Positions 26,470-34,516 are shown, numbered from the stretch's first letter. The stretch is DNA of 64,000 nt from Polyangia bacterium (GCA_030424595.1 JAUHWG010000006.1:248001-312000); one strand, 5' to 3'. Numbers and translations are program-made. The notes: generated by a model from the sequence alone, not told the origin.

Positions 26470-27405
26470 TCACCCTCCCTTGTAGGTCGACGGGCCGGCG
26501 TCGCCGAAGGGCTCGTCGCGCTCGCGGACCGCCTGGCGAAACCCGACCTCGCTGGCGCGCTGGCTGAAGGCGTAGCCCTCGGCGGTGTGGCGGGTGATCC
26601 CGTCGAAGACCGTGCCGAGGAGCTGACCGCTGGCGAGACCCTGCGCGGAGAGGGTCTGGTTGGTCATCAGCTTCATCATCATCAGCTGGTTGACGGGCAG
26701 GCGGGCGATCCTCGCCAGGAGCGCCTCGAAGCGGGCGTCCAGCTGATCGGCGGGGGCCGACTCGACCGCGAGGCCCCACTCGGCGGCCTCCTTGCCCGAG
26801 AGACAGTCGCCGGTGAAGAGGAGACGCTTGGTCTTCTCGACGCCGATCCGGTAGATCCACATCGCCGAGGTCGGACATCCCCAGACCCGCGCCGGCGGGT
26901 AGCCGATCTTCGCGTCATCGGCGACGACGAGGAGATCTGCGCAGAGGGCCATGTCCGATCCGCCGCCGACGCAAAAGCCGTGGATCTTGACGACGACCGG
27001 CTTGTCGCTGTGGAAGAGGCTCATGAAGCCGCGGAGGTTGCGGCTCATCATCGCGTAGTCGAGCATCGGGTCCCAGGTCCGCCGCGGATCGTGGTTGTCG
27101 AGGACGACCTTGGGATCGAGCGCCGAGCCGGGCGGCAGCGGAGAGTCATCGCCGGCGGCGTAGTCGACCTGGCTCGGATCGTCCTCCGCGTGCCCGAGAT
27201 CGTAGCCGCCGCAGAAGCCCTTGCCGTTGCCGCTGAGGGCGATGACATGGACGCTGGGATCGAGGTTGGCCCGCTCGACGCAAGCGGCGAGCTCCTGCGG
27301 CATCTCAAAGGTGATGCTGTTGGCCCGCTTCGGCCGGTTGAGGGTGATCCTCGCGATCCTGTCGGAGCTCGAGTAGGTCATGGTCCGCAGTTCCCGCTGG
27401 CTCAT
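26470..27405 (-). CDS. Enoyl-CoA hydratase/isomerase family protein
   Basis: 311 residues of the crotonase fold: IARITLNRPKRANSITFEMP, VIALSGNGKGFCGGYDLGHA (first oxyanion-hole loop), KPVVVKIHGFCVGGGSDMAL (second loop), then ARVWGCPTSAMWIYRIGVEK and GLAVESAPADQL. There is a roughly 30-residue insertion after GGYDLGHAEDD. The usual catalytic Glu positions of enoyl-CoA hydratase are not obvious (CPTSAMW), so the reaction may differ, for example isomerase, hydrolase or racemase. It acts on an acyl-CoA in the cytosol. A TAGCGT box 6 nt upstream supports the ATG at 27405 and a leaderless mRNA. It diverges from the methyltransferase gene by 97 bp. Confidence 0.88.
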   Translation of the reverse strand: MSQRELRTMTYSSSDRIARITLNRPKRANSITFEMPQELAACVERANLDPSVHVIALSGNGKGFCGGYDLGHAEDDPSQVDYAAGDDSPLPPGSALDPKVVLDNHDPRRTWDPMLDYAMMSRNLRGFMSLFHSDKPVVVKIHGFCVGGGSDMALCADLLVVADDAKIGYPPARVWGCPTSAMWIYRIGVEKTKRLLFTGDCLSGKEAAEWGLAVESAPADQLDARFEALLARIARLPVNQLMMMKLMTNQTLSAQGLASGQLLGTVFDGITRHTAEGYAFSQRASEVGFRQAVRERDEPFGDAGPSTYKGG

Positions 27406-27411
27406 GCGCGG

Positions 27412-27417
27412 ACGCTA
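27412..27417 (-). promoter_or_regulatory. -10-like box of the crotonase gene
   Basis: TAGCGT on the minus strand ends 6 nt before the ATG at 27405. On the other strand TATTCT (27491-27496) ends 6 nt before the GTG at 27503. The divergent pair therefore shows the same short-leader arrangement on both sides of a gap of only 97 bp. Confidence 0.45.
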
Positions 27418-27502
27418 CCAGGACGCGGACCGCTTGCACGGCGCTTTGTCGCAGGAGGTCGGGGAACTACCGTCATCGACCCCGCGGTCGTATTCTCCGC
27501 CG

Positions 27503-28534
27503 GTGCGCATCCGCTCGGCTCCGATCGTCCTCGCTCTCCTCAGCTCCGCCGCGACGCCCGGCCTCGTCGGCTGCACGAAGGCGACATCCGATGACCAGGG
27601 GGCGGCTGCGTCCAAGGTCGAGGCTGGGGCGCAGGGCGAGCAGGGCGGAGGCGAGGCCGGGCACGGAGGTGGAGCAGGTCACGGCGAGGGGCACGGCGGA
27701 GCTGGGCACGGAGGCGGCCAGGGCCACGGCGGCCAGGGCCATGGCGAGGGCCACGGCAGCGCTGCGGGTCCCCCGGGCGGAGCGGGCCACGGCGGTGAGC
27801 ACAGCGGGCACGGTGTGGGGCACGCTCCGGCGGGGCACGGTCCAGCGGAGCACGGCGGTGCCCACGGCGGCGGCGAGGGGCAAGGGGGCGGCGAGTGGCA
27901 CGGCGAGGAGGGCTCCAGCGGCCACGACGGATCGCATCGTCATCACGGCGGTCATCACCGCTTCGAGGATCCCGTCGCCTGGGCGGAGAAGTTCGACAGC
28001 CCCGGGCGGATCGCCTGGCAGAAGCCCGACGAGGTGATAGCCAAGCTCGCCCCGGCGAAGTCCGCCGTCGTCGCGGACCTCGGCGCCGGCACCGGGACCT
28101 TCGCCGTGCGCTTCGCGGCGGCGGTCCCCGAGGGCAAGGTGATCGCCAACGACATCGAGGCGACGATGGTCGCCTACATCGAGGAGCGGGCGAAGAAGGA
28201 GAGCCTCGCCAACCTGGTCGCGGTGCAGGGCGAGGCCGGCGATCCCAAGCTCCCGGAGGCGGTCGACCTCGCCTTCATGTGCGACGTCTTCCACCACGTC
28301 GAGGACATCCCGGGCTTCTTTACAAAGGTCAGGGGCAAGCTCGCCGAGGGGGGACGGCTGGTGATCGTCGACTTCAAGAAGGACGCCCCTGATGACGCCC
28401 CAGGCCCGCCCAAGGCGATGCGCGTGCGCAGCGGCGACGTCGTCAAGCAGCTCACCGAGCTGGGCTTCCGGGTCGCCGAGGTCGACACGACGACGCTGGA
28501 GTTCCAGTACATCGTCGTCATGAACCGAGGCTGA
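27503..28534 (+). CDS. Exported His/Gly-rich lipoprotein with SAM-dependent methyltransferase domain
   Basis: 343 residues from GTG 27503 (earlier starts give no signal peptide). The N-terminus RIRSAPIVLALLSSAATPG with lipobox LVGC points to a lipoprotein. Residues about 40-150 are a GHGGGAGHGEGH-type run with dozens of His, ending HRHHGGHHRF. Then a class I methyltransferase: SPGRIAWQKPDEVIAKL, VADLGAGTGTFAVRFAAAVP (motif I), VIANDIEATMVAY, LAFMCDVFHHVEDIP (motif IV) and GGRLVIVDFKK. SAM is not known to be plentiful outside the cytoplasm, so a methyltransferase on a lipoprotein is odd. The His tract suggests Ni, Zn or Cu binding. Related 'AWQKPDEV' methyltransferases in Deltaproteobacteria often carry export signals. 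Confidence 0.75.
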   Translation: MRIRSAPIVLALLSSAATPGLVGCTKATSDDQGAAASKVEAGAQGEQGGGEAGHGGGAGHGEGHGGAGHGGGQGHGGQGHGEGHGSAAGPPGGAGHGGEHSGHGVGHAPAGHGPAEHGGAHGGGEGQGGGEWHGEEGSSGHDGSHRHHGGHHRFEDPVAWAEKFDSPGRIAWQKPDEVIAKLAPAKSAVVADLGAGTGTFAVRFAAAVPEGKVIANDIEATMVAYIEERAKKESLANLVAVQGEAGDPKLPEAVDLAFMCDVFHHVEDIPGFFTKVRGKLAEGGRLVIVDFKKDAPDDAPGPPKAMRVRSGDVVKQLTELGFRVAEVDTTTLEFQYIVVMNRG

Positions 28535-28564
28535 GGCCTCGTAGCGACCTCCGAGACGACCTCC

Positions 28565-28740
28565 GTACGGCCGCGAGGCCGCGCGGAGGTTTGCCCGGCG
28601 TTGGAGGTCGCGCGGAGGCTCGGCCCGGCGTAGGAGGTCGCGCGGAGGCTCGCCGGGCCGCATGGAGGTTCGCCCGGCGTCGGCGGCCGTGCGGAGGTTC
28701 GCCCGGCGTCGGAGGCCGCGCGGAGGCTCGCCGGGGGTCT
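28565..28740 (+). repeat. Roughly 30-bp minisatellite between convergent genes
   Basis: Five to six imperfect copies of a unit like CGCGCGGAGGCTCGCCCGGC followed by GT(C/T)GGAGGT. Alternate copies differ by C/T changes and small indels. It lies between the methyltransferase stop and the end of the APP1/HAD-like gene on the other strand. It is not a CRISPR array, because there are no unique spacers. Confidence 0.85.
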
Positions 28741-28787
28741 CTCACTCCGTCGCTCCGGGCGACGAAGCCCGCCGGAGGCCGCTCGAG

Positions 28788-29837
28788 TCAGTCGAGGAGC
28801 GGGATCCCGAGGAATCGGTGCCGGGTCCGACGGAAGCGCGCCGAGTGGTAGAGCCCGAGGTAGTTGATCTCGGTCAGCCACTCCGGGCTCTTGCGGCGGA
28901 CGTGGTGGAGGTCGGCGACGGTCGAGCGCAGGCGCTGGATGAAGGTCGAGACCGTCCGTCCGCGGGTCGTCTCGACCGCGGCGAGCTCGCCCGCGAGGCG
29001 CTCGAGGTCGGCGACCGCGACGACGCCGCGGCGGACCAGATCCTGGACCGAGTTGGCGAGGCGGGCGGGGGTGTAGCCGGCGACGCTCATGGCCTCGAGG
29101 ACAGAGACGATGTCGCGGGCGCGGAGCACCTCGCCCTGATGGAGGACCAGCGCCGCCTGCAGGTAGTTGTAGACCGGGACGACGCGGGCGCCGTAGGGGG
29201 CGAAGCGGTCGAGCGGCGAGCGGGCCTCGAGGTGGATGAAGATCCGGCGGACCGCGTCGCCGGTGTTGAAGAGGCGGCCGTGGAGGGACATCACCTCGTC
29301 GACCTCGGCCCGGTAGAGCTTGCAGGCGCCGAGGATCGACGCGAGCTGGACCGCGTCGACCCGGCCGGCGAGGATGTCGGCGTAGAGGCTGTAGATGAAG
29401 GCGTCCTGCTCGGCGTCGTCGCCGAAGAGGAGCTCATCGAGGTCGGTCGCGCCGACGTAGCTGCGCATCAGGGCGCCGAGCTTGTAGCCTACCTGGCCGC
29501 GGATCGATCGGACCCGACCGCTGATAATGTTCGACAGGTTCGGCTTGAGGATGAAGAGGTCGGGCTCGATCCCGTCGAGGCGGAGCTTGCGGGTGAGCAC
29601 CGCGCGCATCTGCGTCGGCGAGCCGCTGATGAAGGTGACCCGCCGCTTGCGGCGCTCGTGGGGGTCGAGGAGCGCCTGCATCAGCGATCGGGCGCCGACG
29701 ATCGCGACCTTGTCCTCGGCCTTCTGCCGGTAGGTCTTGATCAGGTCCTTGAGCGAGTCGAAGTCGGTGCGGAGGTAGGTCTTGTCGAGATCCCAGCGCA
29801 GGTGGAGGAGGTGGCCGGAGCCCATCCAGTCGCTCAT
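28788..29837 (-). CDS. HAD-like protein resembling phosphatidate phosphatase APP1 (DUF2183)
   Basis: 349 residues from ATG 29837, which overlaps the plsX stop (ATGA). The N-terminal WDLDKTYLRTDFDSL holds a DxDxT-like HAD motif I, and VTFISGSPTQM resembles the motif II region 'SxSP' of the APP1/DUF2183 group, followed by DGIEPDLFILKP. A long helical C-terminal part (residues 150-349) has no motif I know. APP1-type enzymes dephosphorylate phosphatidate. Coupling to plsX, which makes acyl-phosphate for phosphatidate synthesis, fits a phospholipid role. The family match is moderate and other HAD phosphatases are possible. Confidence 0.6.
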   Translation of the reverse strand: MSDWMGSGHLLHLRWDLDKTYLRTDFDSLKDLIKTYRQKAEDKVAIVGARSLMQALLDPHERRKRRVTFISGSPTQMRAVLTRKLRLDGIEPDLFILKPNLSNIISGRVRSIRGQVGYKLGALMRSYVGATDLDELLFGDDAEQDAFIYSLYADILAGRVDAVQLASILGACKLYRAEVDEVMSLHGRLFNTGDAVRRIFIHLEARSPLDRFAPYGARVVPVYNYLQAALVLHQGEVLRARDIVSVLEAMSVAGYTPARLANSVQDLVRRGVVAVADLERLAGELAAVETTRGRTVSTFIQRLRSTVADLHHVRRKSPEWLTEINYLGLYHSARFRRTRHRFLGIPLLD

Positions 29838-30880
29838 GACGGCTCCTCCTCGCCGAGCGCGGCGGTGCTGGTCATGACCGCCTCGGCGACCGCGCTGATC
29901 ACCCCGAGACGCTGCATCTTCGCGCCGAGGCGGATCGCGTTGACGAAGGCGCGGCTGCCCGAGTTCGCCTGGGTGACGATCACCGGGCGGTCGAGCCCGA
30001 GGAGCGGAGCGCCGCCGTAGTTCTCCCAGTCGGTGAACTCGCGGAGCTTGGCGATCCCGCCGCCCAACATCTGCACGCCGAGGCGCCACTTGAAGCGGGC
30101 CTCGGCCCGACGGATCAGCGCGTCTGCGGTCGCCGCGACCCCCTCGAGGGTGCGGACCAGGACGTCGCCGCTAAAGCCGTCGGTGACGATCACGTCGGCC
30201 TCGCCGTGCGTGACCTGATCGCCGCGCATCAGGCCGATGTACTCGAAGGGGAGGTCGCGGCCGCGGAGGCTGTGGTGGGCCTCGCGGACCCGCAGGGGGG
30301 CGTTCGCCGGGTTGTTGCCGTTGGCGAGGAGGCCGACCCGGGGCCGCTCGACGCTCGAGATCTTGGAGGCGTAGGCGGCCCCCATCGCGGCGAAGCGGAG
30401 CAGGTGCTCGCTCGTACACTCGATCGTCGCGCCGACGTCGAGGAGGAGGGCGAAGGGATCATCGTTGGGCCCGCGGTGGCGCAGGGTCGGGTAGACCGCC
30501 GCGAGCGCGGCCCGGTCGACGCCGGGGAGGCGGCCGAGGGTCTGGAGGGCGAGGGAGACGATCGCCGCCGGCTGGCCGGCGGAGACGAAGATCGCGTCGG
30601 GATCGCGGGCGGTGAGCTCGAGGCCGACGGCGATGCTCGAGCGCGGCGCGGCCTGGCGGATGTCGCGGGGGTCGACGTTCTCGGGGAGCGGGTCGGCGGC
30701 GTGGACGACCCGGAGGCGCTCAGCGTCGTGGGCGAGGCCGTCGAGGGCCGAGGTGATCTCGTCCTCGTCGCCGACGACCACCATCTGGACGTCGAGATCG
30801 AGGCTGGCGATCGCCGCGGCCGCGAGCGCTTCGCGGCCCTGATCCTCGCCTGCACAGGTGTCGATTACGATGGTGCTCAA
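29834..30880 (-). CDS. plsX: PlsX-like phosphate acyltransferase
   Basis: 348 residues, normal for PlsX. Family features include SAGQPAAIVSLALQTLGRLP, LLDVGATIECTSEHLLRFA, VGLLANGNNPANAPLRVREA, EYIGLMRGD, IVTDGFSGDVLVRTLEGVA and GGAPLLGLDRPVIVTQANS. PlsX makes acyl-phosphate from acyl-ACP for PlsY. The normally strict N-terminal DAMGGD is IDTCAGED here, so this may be a paralogue with altered substrate. The start codon is TTG (30878-30880), preceded by AGGACC. fabH, fabD and acpP, its usual neighbours, are absent; a lipid-phosphatase-like gene follows instead. Confidence 0.85.
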   Translation of the reverse strand: MSTIVIDTCAGEDQGREALAAAAIASLDLDVQMVVVGDEDEITSALDGLAHDAERLRVVHAADPLPENVDPRDIRQAAPRSSIAVGLELTARDPDAIFVSAGQPAAIVSLALQTLGRLPGVDRAALAAVYPTLRHRGPNDDPFALLLDVGATIECTSEHLLRFAAMGAAYASKISSVERPRVGLLANGNNPANAPLRVREAHHSLRGRDLPFEYIGLMRGDQVTHGEADVIVTDGFSGDVLVRTLEGVAATADALIRRAEARFKWRLGVQMLGGGIAKLREFTDWENYGGAPLLGLDRPVIVTQANSGSRAFVNAIRLGAKMQRLGVISAVAEAVMTSTAALGEEEPS

Positions 30881-31031
30881 GGGGTCCTCGGACGCCAGGT
30901 TGTACCGCGCCTAGCCGGACGTGGAGGTGGGTCATGCCACAATCCGCGGCCGTGGGTCGGACTCTCGCGATATTGTCACATTTGCCGCGGCCGAGTCAGC
31001 CCGCGAGCCCGGAACATCGGCCCTCTCGCCC

Positions 31032-31826
31032 TCAGGAGGGGTCCGCGAGCTCGCGGAGGCGGCGGCCGACGAGCCAGGTCGAGATCACCTCGCCGTTCGG
31101 TGCCCGATCCGGCAGTTGGCTGGTGGCGTAGGCCTCTTCGAGAGCGCTCGCCAGGCGCGGCCAAGCGCCGCGGTGGTGGGCGTCGATCTGGGGCGGGACG
31201 CTGCCGTGCTCGCTGCCCTGCTGCTTGAGGGCGATCAGATCGAGGGCCTCCTCGTAGCCGTAGATCTGGGCGGTGACCTGGAGATCCGTCTCGAGCTCGC
31301 CGGTCCGCAGGAGGTGGATGCCGGTGAGGGCGACCCGGTAGATGTAGAGCTGGCTCTTCGCCTCGGGGCGCTCGGCCCGGGCGTGGTCGCGGCACTTGCC
31401 GCGGAAGAAGCCCTGGTAGTGGCGAAAGTAGCGGCGCGAGATGGTCCCGCGGGCGAGCTCCTGGAGCTCCCGGGTCTCGGCGTTGTCGACGAGCTGGTGC
31501 GGGCTCAGGATCCGCTCGAGCATGTTGCCGTTGCCGCGCAGGAGGAGGTCGAGGGCCTGCCGCGCCTCCGTCAGGGTCAGGTCGAGATCGGCGTCTTCGA
31601 AGCGCTCTAGGCGATCAAAGCTCTCCTTGGGCCGACCGAGCCCGAGCAGGTTGCGGATCGGCGCGACGTGGATCCCCTTGAGGTCGAGATCGCTGTCGGG
31701 GGAGGGGAAGCCGTAGATGTGCGAGCCGGTGATCGCACACAGGAGCACCCGCCCCGGCACGCTCTGGGCCGCGAGGAAGCGGCGGGCGAGGTCGAGATCA
31801 GGCCTTAGGTCGTCGAGGTAGCTCAT
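31032..31826 (-). CDS. Pol beta-type nucleotidyltransferase (YcgL/COG3541-like), second of a pair
   Basis: 264 residues. The motif GSHIYGFPSPDSDLDLKGI carries the G-S and D-x-D metal-binding residues of nucleotidyltransferases, with DLDLTLTEARQALDLLLRGN supplying a later acidic residue. The group is known only as predicted nucleotidyltransferases. Its ATG overlaps the stop of the first family member (ATGA), so both are translated together. Middle segment: RRYFRHYQGFFRGKCRDHAR; then KSQLYIYRVALTGIHLLRTG, typical of this group. Substrate (tRNA, protein or small molecule) is unknown. No HEPN partner is visible. Confidence 0.8.
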   Translation of the reverse strand: MSYLDDLRPDLDLARRFLAAQSVPGRVLLCAITGSHIYGFPSPDSDLDLKGIHVAPIRNLLGLGRPKESFDRLERFEDADLDLTLTEARQALDLLLRGNGNMLERILSPHQLVDNAETRELQELARGTISRRYFRHYQGFFRGKCRDHARAERPEAKSQLYIYRVALTGIHLLRTGELETDLQVTAQIYGYEEALDLIALKQQGSEHGSVPPQIDAHHRGAWPRLASALEEAYATSQLPDRAPNGEVISTWLVGRRLRELADPS

Positions 31827-32770
31827 GGGCGCTCCGGGCGGTGTGAGGGGAGTTCGAGGGCCTCGGCGATGAGCTCGTCGCAGAGCCCGGAGAGGGCCTC
31901 ATCGTCGGGTGCGTCGGGGAGCGGGGCAGAGCTGGCGATCCGCTTGATCGAGGCGGCGAGCTCCTCCGCGGACTCGACGAGCTGGTCGTAGGACCAGGCC
32001 CCAGCGCGGACAGCCAGGAGCTCCTCGGCGTCGGGGCGGCGGACGATCACCTCGCCCGTGCTCAGGATCTCGTGGCCCATCCGCAGGAGGCGGACCAGGT
32101 GCATCGCGTGTTTGGTGTCGTAGCCGAAGCGGGCCTCGAGGGCGGCGCGGCGCGGGTTTCGGGTCTTGCGCCAGCTCTCGTAGCTCTGCCAGCCCTTGCG
32201 CGCCGCACGGTAGCGGCGCTCGCGATCGAGCACCGCGAGGAAGTTGGGGGTCAGCGTGCCCTCGTCGATCCGGCCGTCGGCGAGCATCGCCTCGGCGGCG
32301 CCGAGCTGATCGCGGGGGATCGTCGAGCGCTCGGGGAGGCCGAAGTCGGCGCGGGTCGGCGCCCGCGCGGGGGGCTCTAGGAGCCAGCGGCGGTGGCTCT
32401 TGATCCGACCGAGCTGGGACATCGCGTAGCCGCAAAAGGAGCCCTCGACCCGGCGCGAGAGGAAGCGTCGCCGCTGGCTGAGGAGGCGCTCCGCGACCGG
32501 CGTGACGACCTCCTGATCGCTGGCGTCGGTCCACATCAGCTCGAGGATCGTCGGGTTGGCGGCGGCCGCCAGGCGGAAGAACTTTCGCAGCTCGTAGCGG
32601 ACGTGATCGGCGTCGACCTCGATCTGCTCCGGGCTCGCGAGGAAGCCGAGGTACCAGCGTCGCGGGCCGACGATGATCCCCTTGCGATCGGTGTCGGACT
32701 CGGGGGTCTGGAGGCCGTACGCGCGGGATCCGTGGATCGTCTCGTAGATCAGCGTGGGCGCCGTGGACAC
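31823..32770 (-). CDS. Pol beta-type nucleotidyltransferase (YcgL/COG3541-like), first of a pair
   Basis: 315 residues. GSRAYGLQTPESDTDRKGI holds G-S and D-x-D (SDTD). Family pattern continues with EQIEVDADHVRYELRKFFRL (EVD..Y.L.KF), ANPTILELMW and GYDTKHAMHLVRLLRMGHEI, all seen in YcgL-like proteins. Both pair members keep their catalytic acids and differ greatly, so this is an old duplication or two distinct enzymes acting together. TATCCG 6 nt before the GTG at 32770 suggests a leaderless operon mRNA. Confidence 0.82.
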   Translation of the reverse strand: MSTAPTLIYETIHGSRAYGLQTPESDTDRKGIIVGPRRWYLGFLASPEQIEVDADHVRYELRKFFRLAAAANPTILELMWTDASDQEVVTPVAERLLSQRRRFLSRRVEGSFCGYAMSQLGRIKSHRRWLLEPPARAPTRADFGLPERSTIPRDQLGAAEAMLADGRIDEGTLTPNFLAVLDRERRYRAARKGWQSYESWRKTRNPRRAALEARFGYDTKHAMHLVRLLRMGHEILSTGEVIVRRPDAEELLAVRAGAWSYDQLVESAEELAASIKRIASSAPLPDAPDDEALSGLCDELIAEALELPSHRPERP

Positions 32771-32857
32771 TGCGATCGGATAGCACGGCTAGGGCGTCGA
32801 ATGCCGAGACTCGGAGAACGGGGCGGGGGCGGGCGGGGGCGGGCGCGCGAGCTTGAC

Positions 32858-33022
32858 CTAGCAGTCCGCGGCGAGAGTCCCGCGCGCTCTCGTGCCGCGC
32901 TCGTGGGTCCTCTTGGCCTCGGCGAAGCGCGCTTGTGCGGGTGAGCGCCGCCAATTGCGGCGGCCCGGAGCGGGGCGACGAGGGCAGGGGCGCGCGAGAC
33001 TCTCATCGGCGGCGAGCTGCCG
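32858..33022 (+). repeat. Inverted-repeat element, copy D
   Basis: The left arm CTAGCAGTCCGCGGCGAGAG then TCCCGCGCGCTCTCGTGCC (32859-32900) resembles copy A closely. TCCTCTTGG is present inside without its partner. The right arm at 32990-33020 pairs imperfectly with the left arm (GCGCGCGAGACTCTCATCGG). A small perfect stem GCCGCC-AATT-GCGGCGGC lies inside (about 32946-32964). It sits between two minus-strand genes, so here it is not downstream of a plus-strand stop. Confidence 0.6.
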
Positions 33023-33034
33023 GTCCTGTCCGCC

Positions 33035-34516
33035 TCAGAGCAGCGAGGGCTGCGGACCGTAGCGCTCTAGGTATCCGCGCACGCGAAGTTTACGCGCCGT
33101 GTTCGCCGAGGACATCGGCCTCAGCATGCCGATGACCGGCCGCTCAGGGCCCCAGGCGCGATCGTAGCGGCCGAGGACCCAGAAGATGCCGCTGTAGGAA
33201 TTGGGGTCGCGGCCGTCGAGCGCGTACTTGTTGTTGAGCTCGATCATGACAGCGAGGGCGTCCTCGGCGGTCGCCGACCACTCGTAGATCTTCTTGCCCC
33301 AGAGCATCCGCAGGTAGTTGTGGATCCGCCCCTCGGCGACGAGCTGGCGCTGAGCTGCGTTCCACAGCGGGTCGTGCGTGGCCGCCCGCTCGAACTCCTG
33401 GGCGCTGTAGACGTACTCGCGGGGATCCTCTGCGTGGGCCTCGATCGTCCGCTGGGCCCAGTGCGGCAGGGACTCGAAGGTGTCGTAGTCGGCGCGCTTG
33501 CTCGCCATGTTGAAGCCGAGCTCGCGCCAGGTGATGAGCTCGTCGAGGAAGGACTCGGCGCTCTCCGAGAGCCCCCACCAGCCCGCGCGGGATCCCGTCG
33601 GCTTGCCGAGCTTGGTCGGCGCCCAGGACTCGTCCTTGAAGATCGTCCGCAGGATCCGATGGCTCGAGATGTGACCGAAGTGGAGGTAGGGCGAGAGGCC
33701 GCTGGCGACCTCGTCGCCGGGCTGCGAGCGCTCGGTGCCGTAGCGGTGGAGCCGTTCGCCCATGAAGCGGCGGAGGACGGCGTTCGCCGCCTTGGCCCCG
33801 CCCCGGAGCGAGGTCGGCGGGACCGAGGCGTCGATCGGCAGGGCGGCCAGCCGCGCCGGATCGCCGGCGAGGAGCTCCGCCGACGCCTCGCGCCAGCGAT
33901 CGCCGAGCAGGTCTTGGCCGCTGCGGCCGAGCTTCGCCAGCTCTTTGCCGGCGAAGGGTCGCTGCGACGGGGCCTCTTCGAGGTGCGCCGGGAGCACGCG
34001 GTGGAGCGTCCGGCGAAAGGCGTGGGCGGTGGGAAAGACCCGCTCGACGGCGCGCAGCGGCAGGATCCCGCAGCTGTCGACGACCTCTAGGCGGACGTCG
34101 AGGGCCCGGCTCGCGGCGTCGATCATCCGCGGCAGGAAGAAGCCGGGCGCCTCGTCGGTGACGACGACCGAGGCTCGGGAGGCGAGGGCGGCGAGGAGGC
34201 CTCGGCCGGCGCCTGGAGAGGGCTCGACATAGGGGATGTAGGTCGCCGGCGTCGACGCGAAGGCGCGCTGGTTGTCGGCCATGCCGTCGATGACGAAGCG
34301 ATGGTGCCGCGCGCTCGCCCAGCGATAGCCGACGCGCAGCGGCTCCAGGATCACCAGCGGGACCGAGAGCTCGCGGGCGTGGGCGATCGCGCGGTCGAGG
34401 GCGAAGCTGTCGCGCGGTCGCCGGGCGGCGATCATCCAGTAGAGGACGTACTCGCGATCCCTCCGGATCGGGGCGTCGTTGGCGACGCGGAGGCGAAGCT
34501 CGGGCAGCTCGGGCAT
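33035..34516 (-). CDS. phr: Class II deoxyribodipyrimidine photolyase
   Basis: 493 residues from ATG 34516 (MPELPELRLRV); the frame upstream is low-complexity. It has an N-terminal Rossmann photolyase domain (YVLYWMIAARRPRDSFALDR, VPLVILEPL) and a C-terminal FAD domain with class II signatures: SGLSPYLHFGHISSHRIL, FLDELITWRELGFNMA, TLEAHA-like TIEAHAEDPREYVYS, LWGKKIYEWSATAEDALAVM and LNNKYALDGRDPNSYSGIFW. It repairs cyclobutane pyrimidine dimers using light and FADH-. It appears monocistronic. Class II enzymes occur in myxobacteria and eukaryotes more than in most bacteria. Confidence 0.94.
   Translation of the reverse strand: MPELPELRLRVANDAPIRRDREYVLYWMIAARRPRDSFALDRAIAHARELSVPLVILEPLRVGYRWASARHHRFVIDGMADNQRAFASTPATYIPYVEPSPGAGRGLLAALASRASVVVTDEAPGFFLPRMIDAASRALDVRLEVVDSCGILPLRAVERVFPTAHAFRRTLHRVLPAHLEEAPSQRPFAGKELAKLGRSGQDLLGDRWREASAELLAGDPARLAALPIDASVPPTSLRGGAKAANAVLRRFMGERLHRYGTERSQPGDEVASGLSPYLHFGHISSHRILRTIFKDESWAPTKLGKPTGSRAGWWGLSESAESFLDELITWRELGFNMASKRADYDTFESLPHWAQRTIEAHAEDPREYVYSAQEFERAATHDPLWNAAQRQLVAEGRIHNYLRMLWGKKIYEWSATAEDALAVMIELNNKYALDGRDPNSYSGIFWVLGRYDRAWGPERPVIGMLRPMSSANTARKLRVRGYLERYGPQPSLL

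Noticed and set aside
28565..28740. Regularly spaced repeats that could be taken for a CRISPR array.
   Set aside because: Units are head-to-tail without unique spacers, vary in sequence, and no cas gene is present in the window.
31005..31020. A 16-bp exact match (GAGCCCGGAACATCGG) to the centre of repeat copy A at 7636-7651.
   Set aside because: A single exact 16-mer is not rare enough in 64 kb of 70% GC DNA, and no arms of the element surround it.
31032..32770. A HEPN/MNT or abortive-infection toxin-antitoxin pair.
   Set aside because: Both proteins carry nucleotidyltransferase motifs; no HEPN RxxxxH partner was seen, so a toxin-antitoxin reading is not supported.
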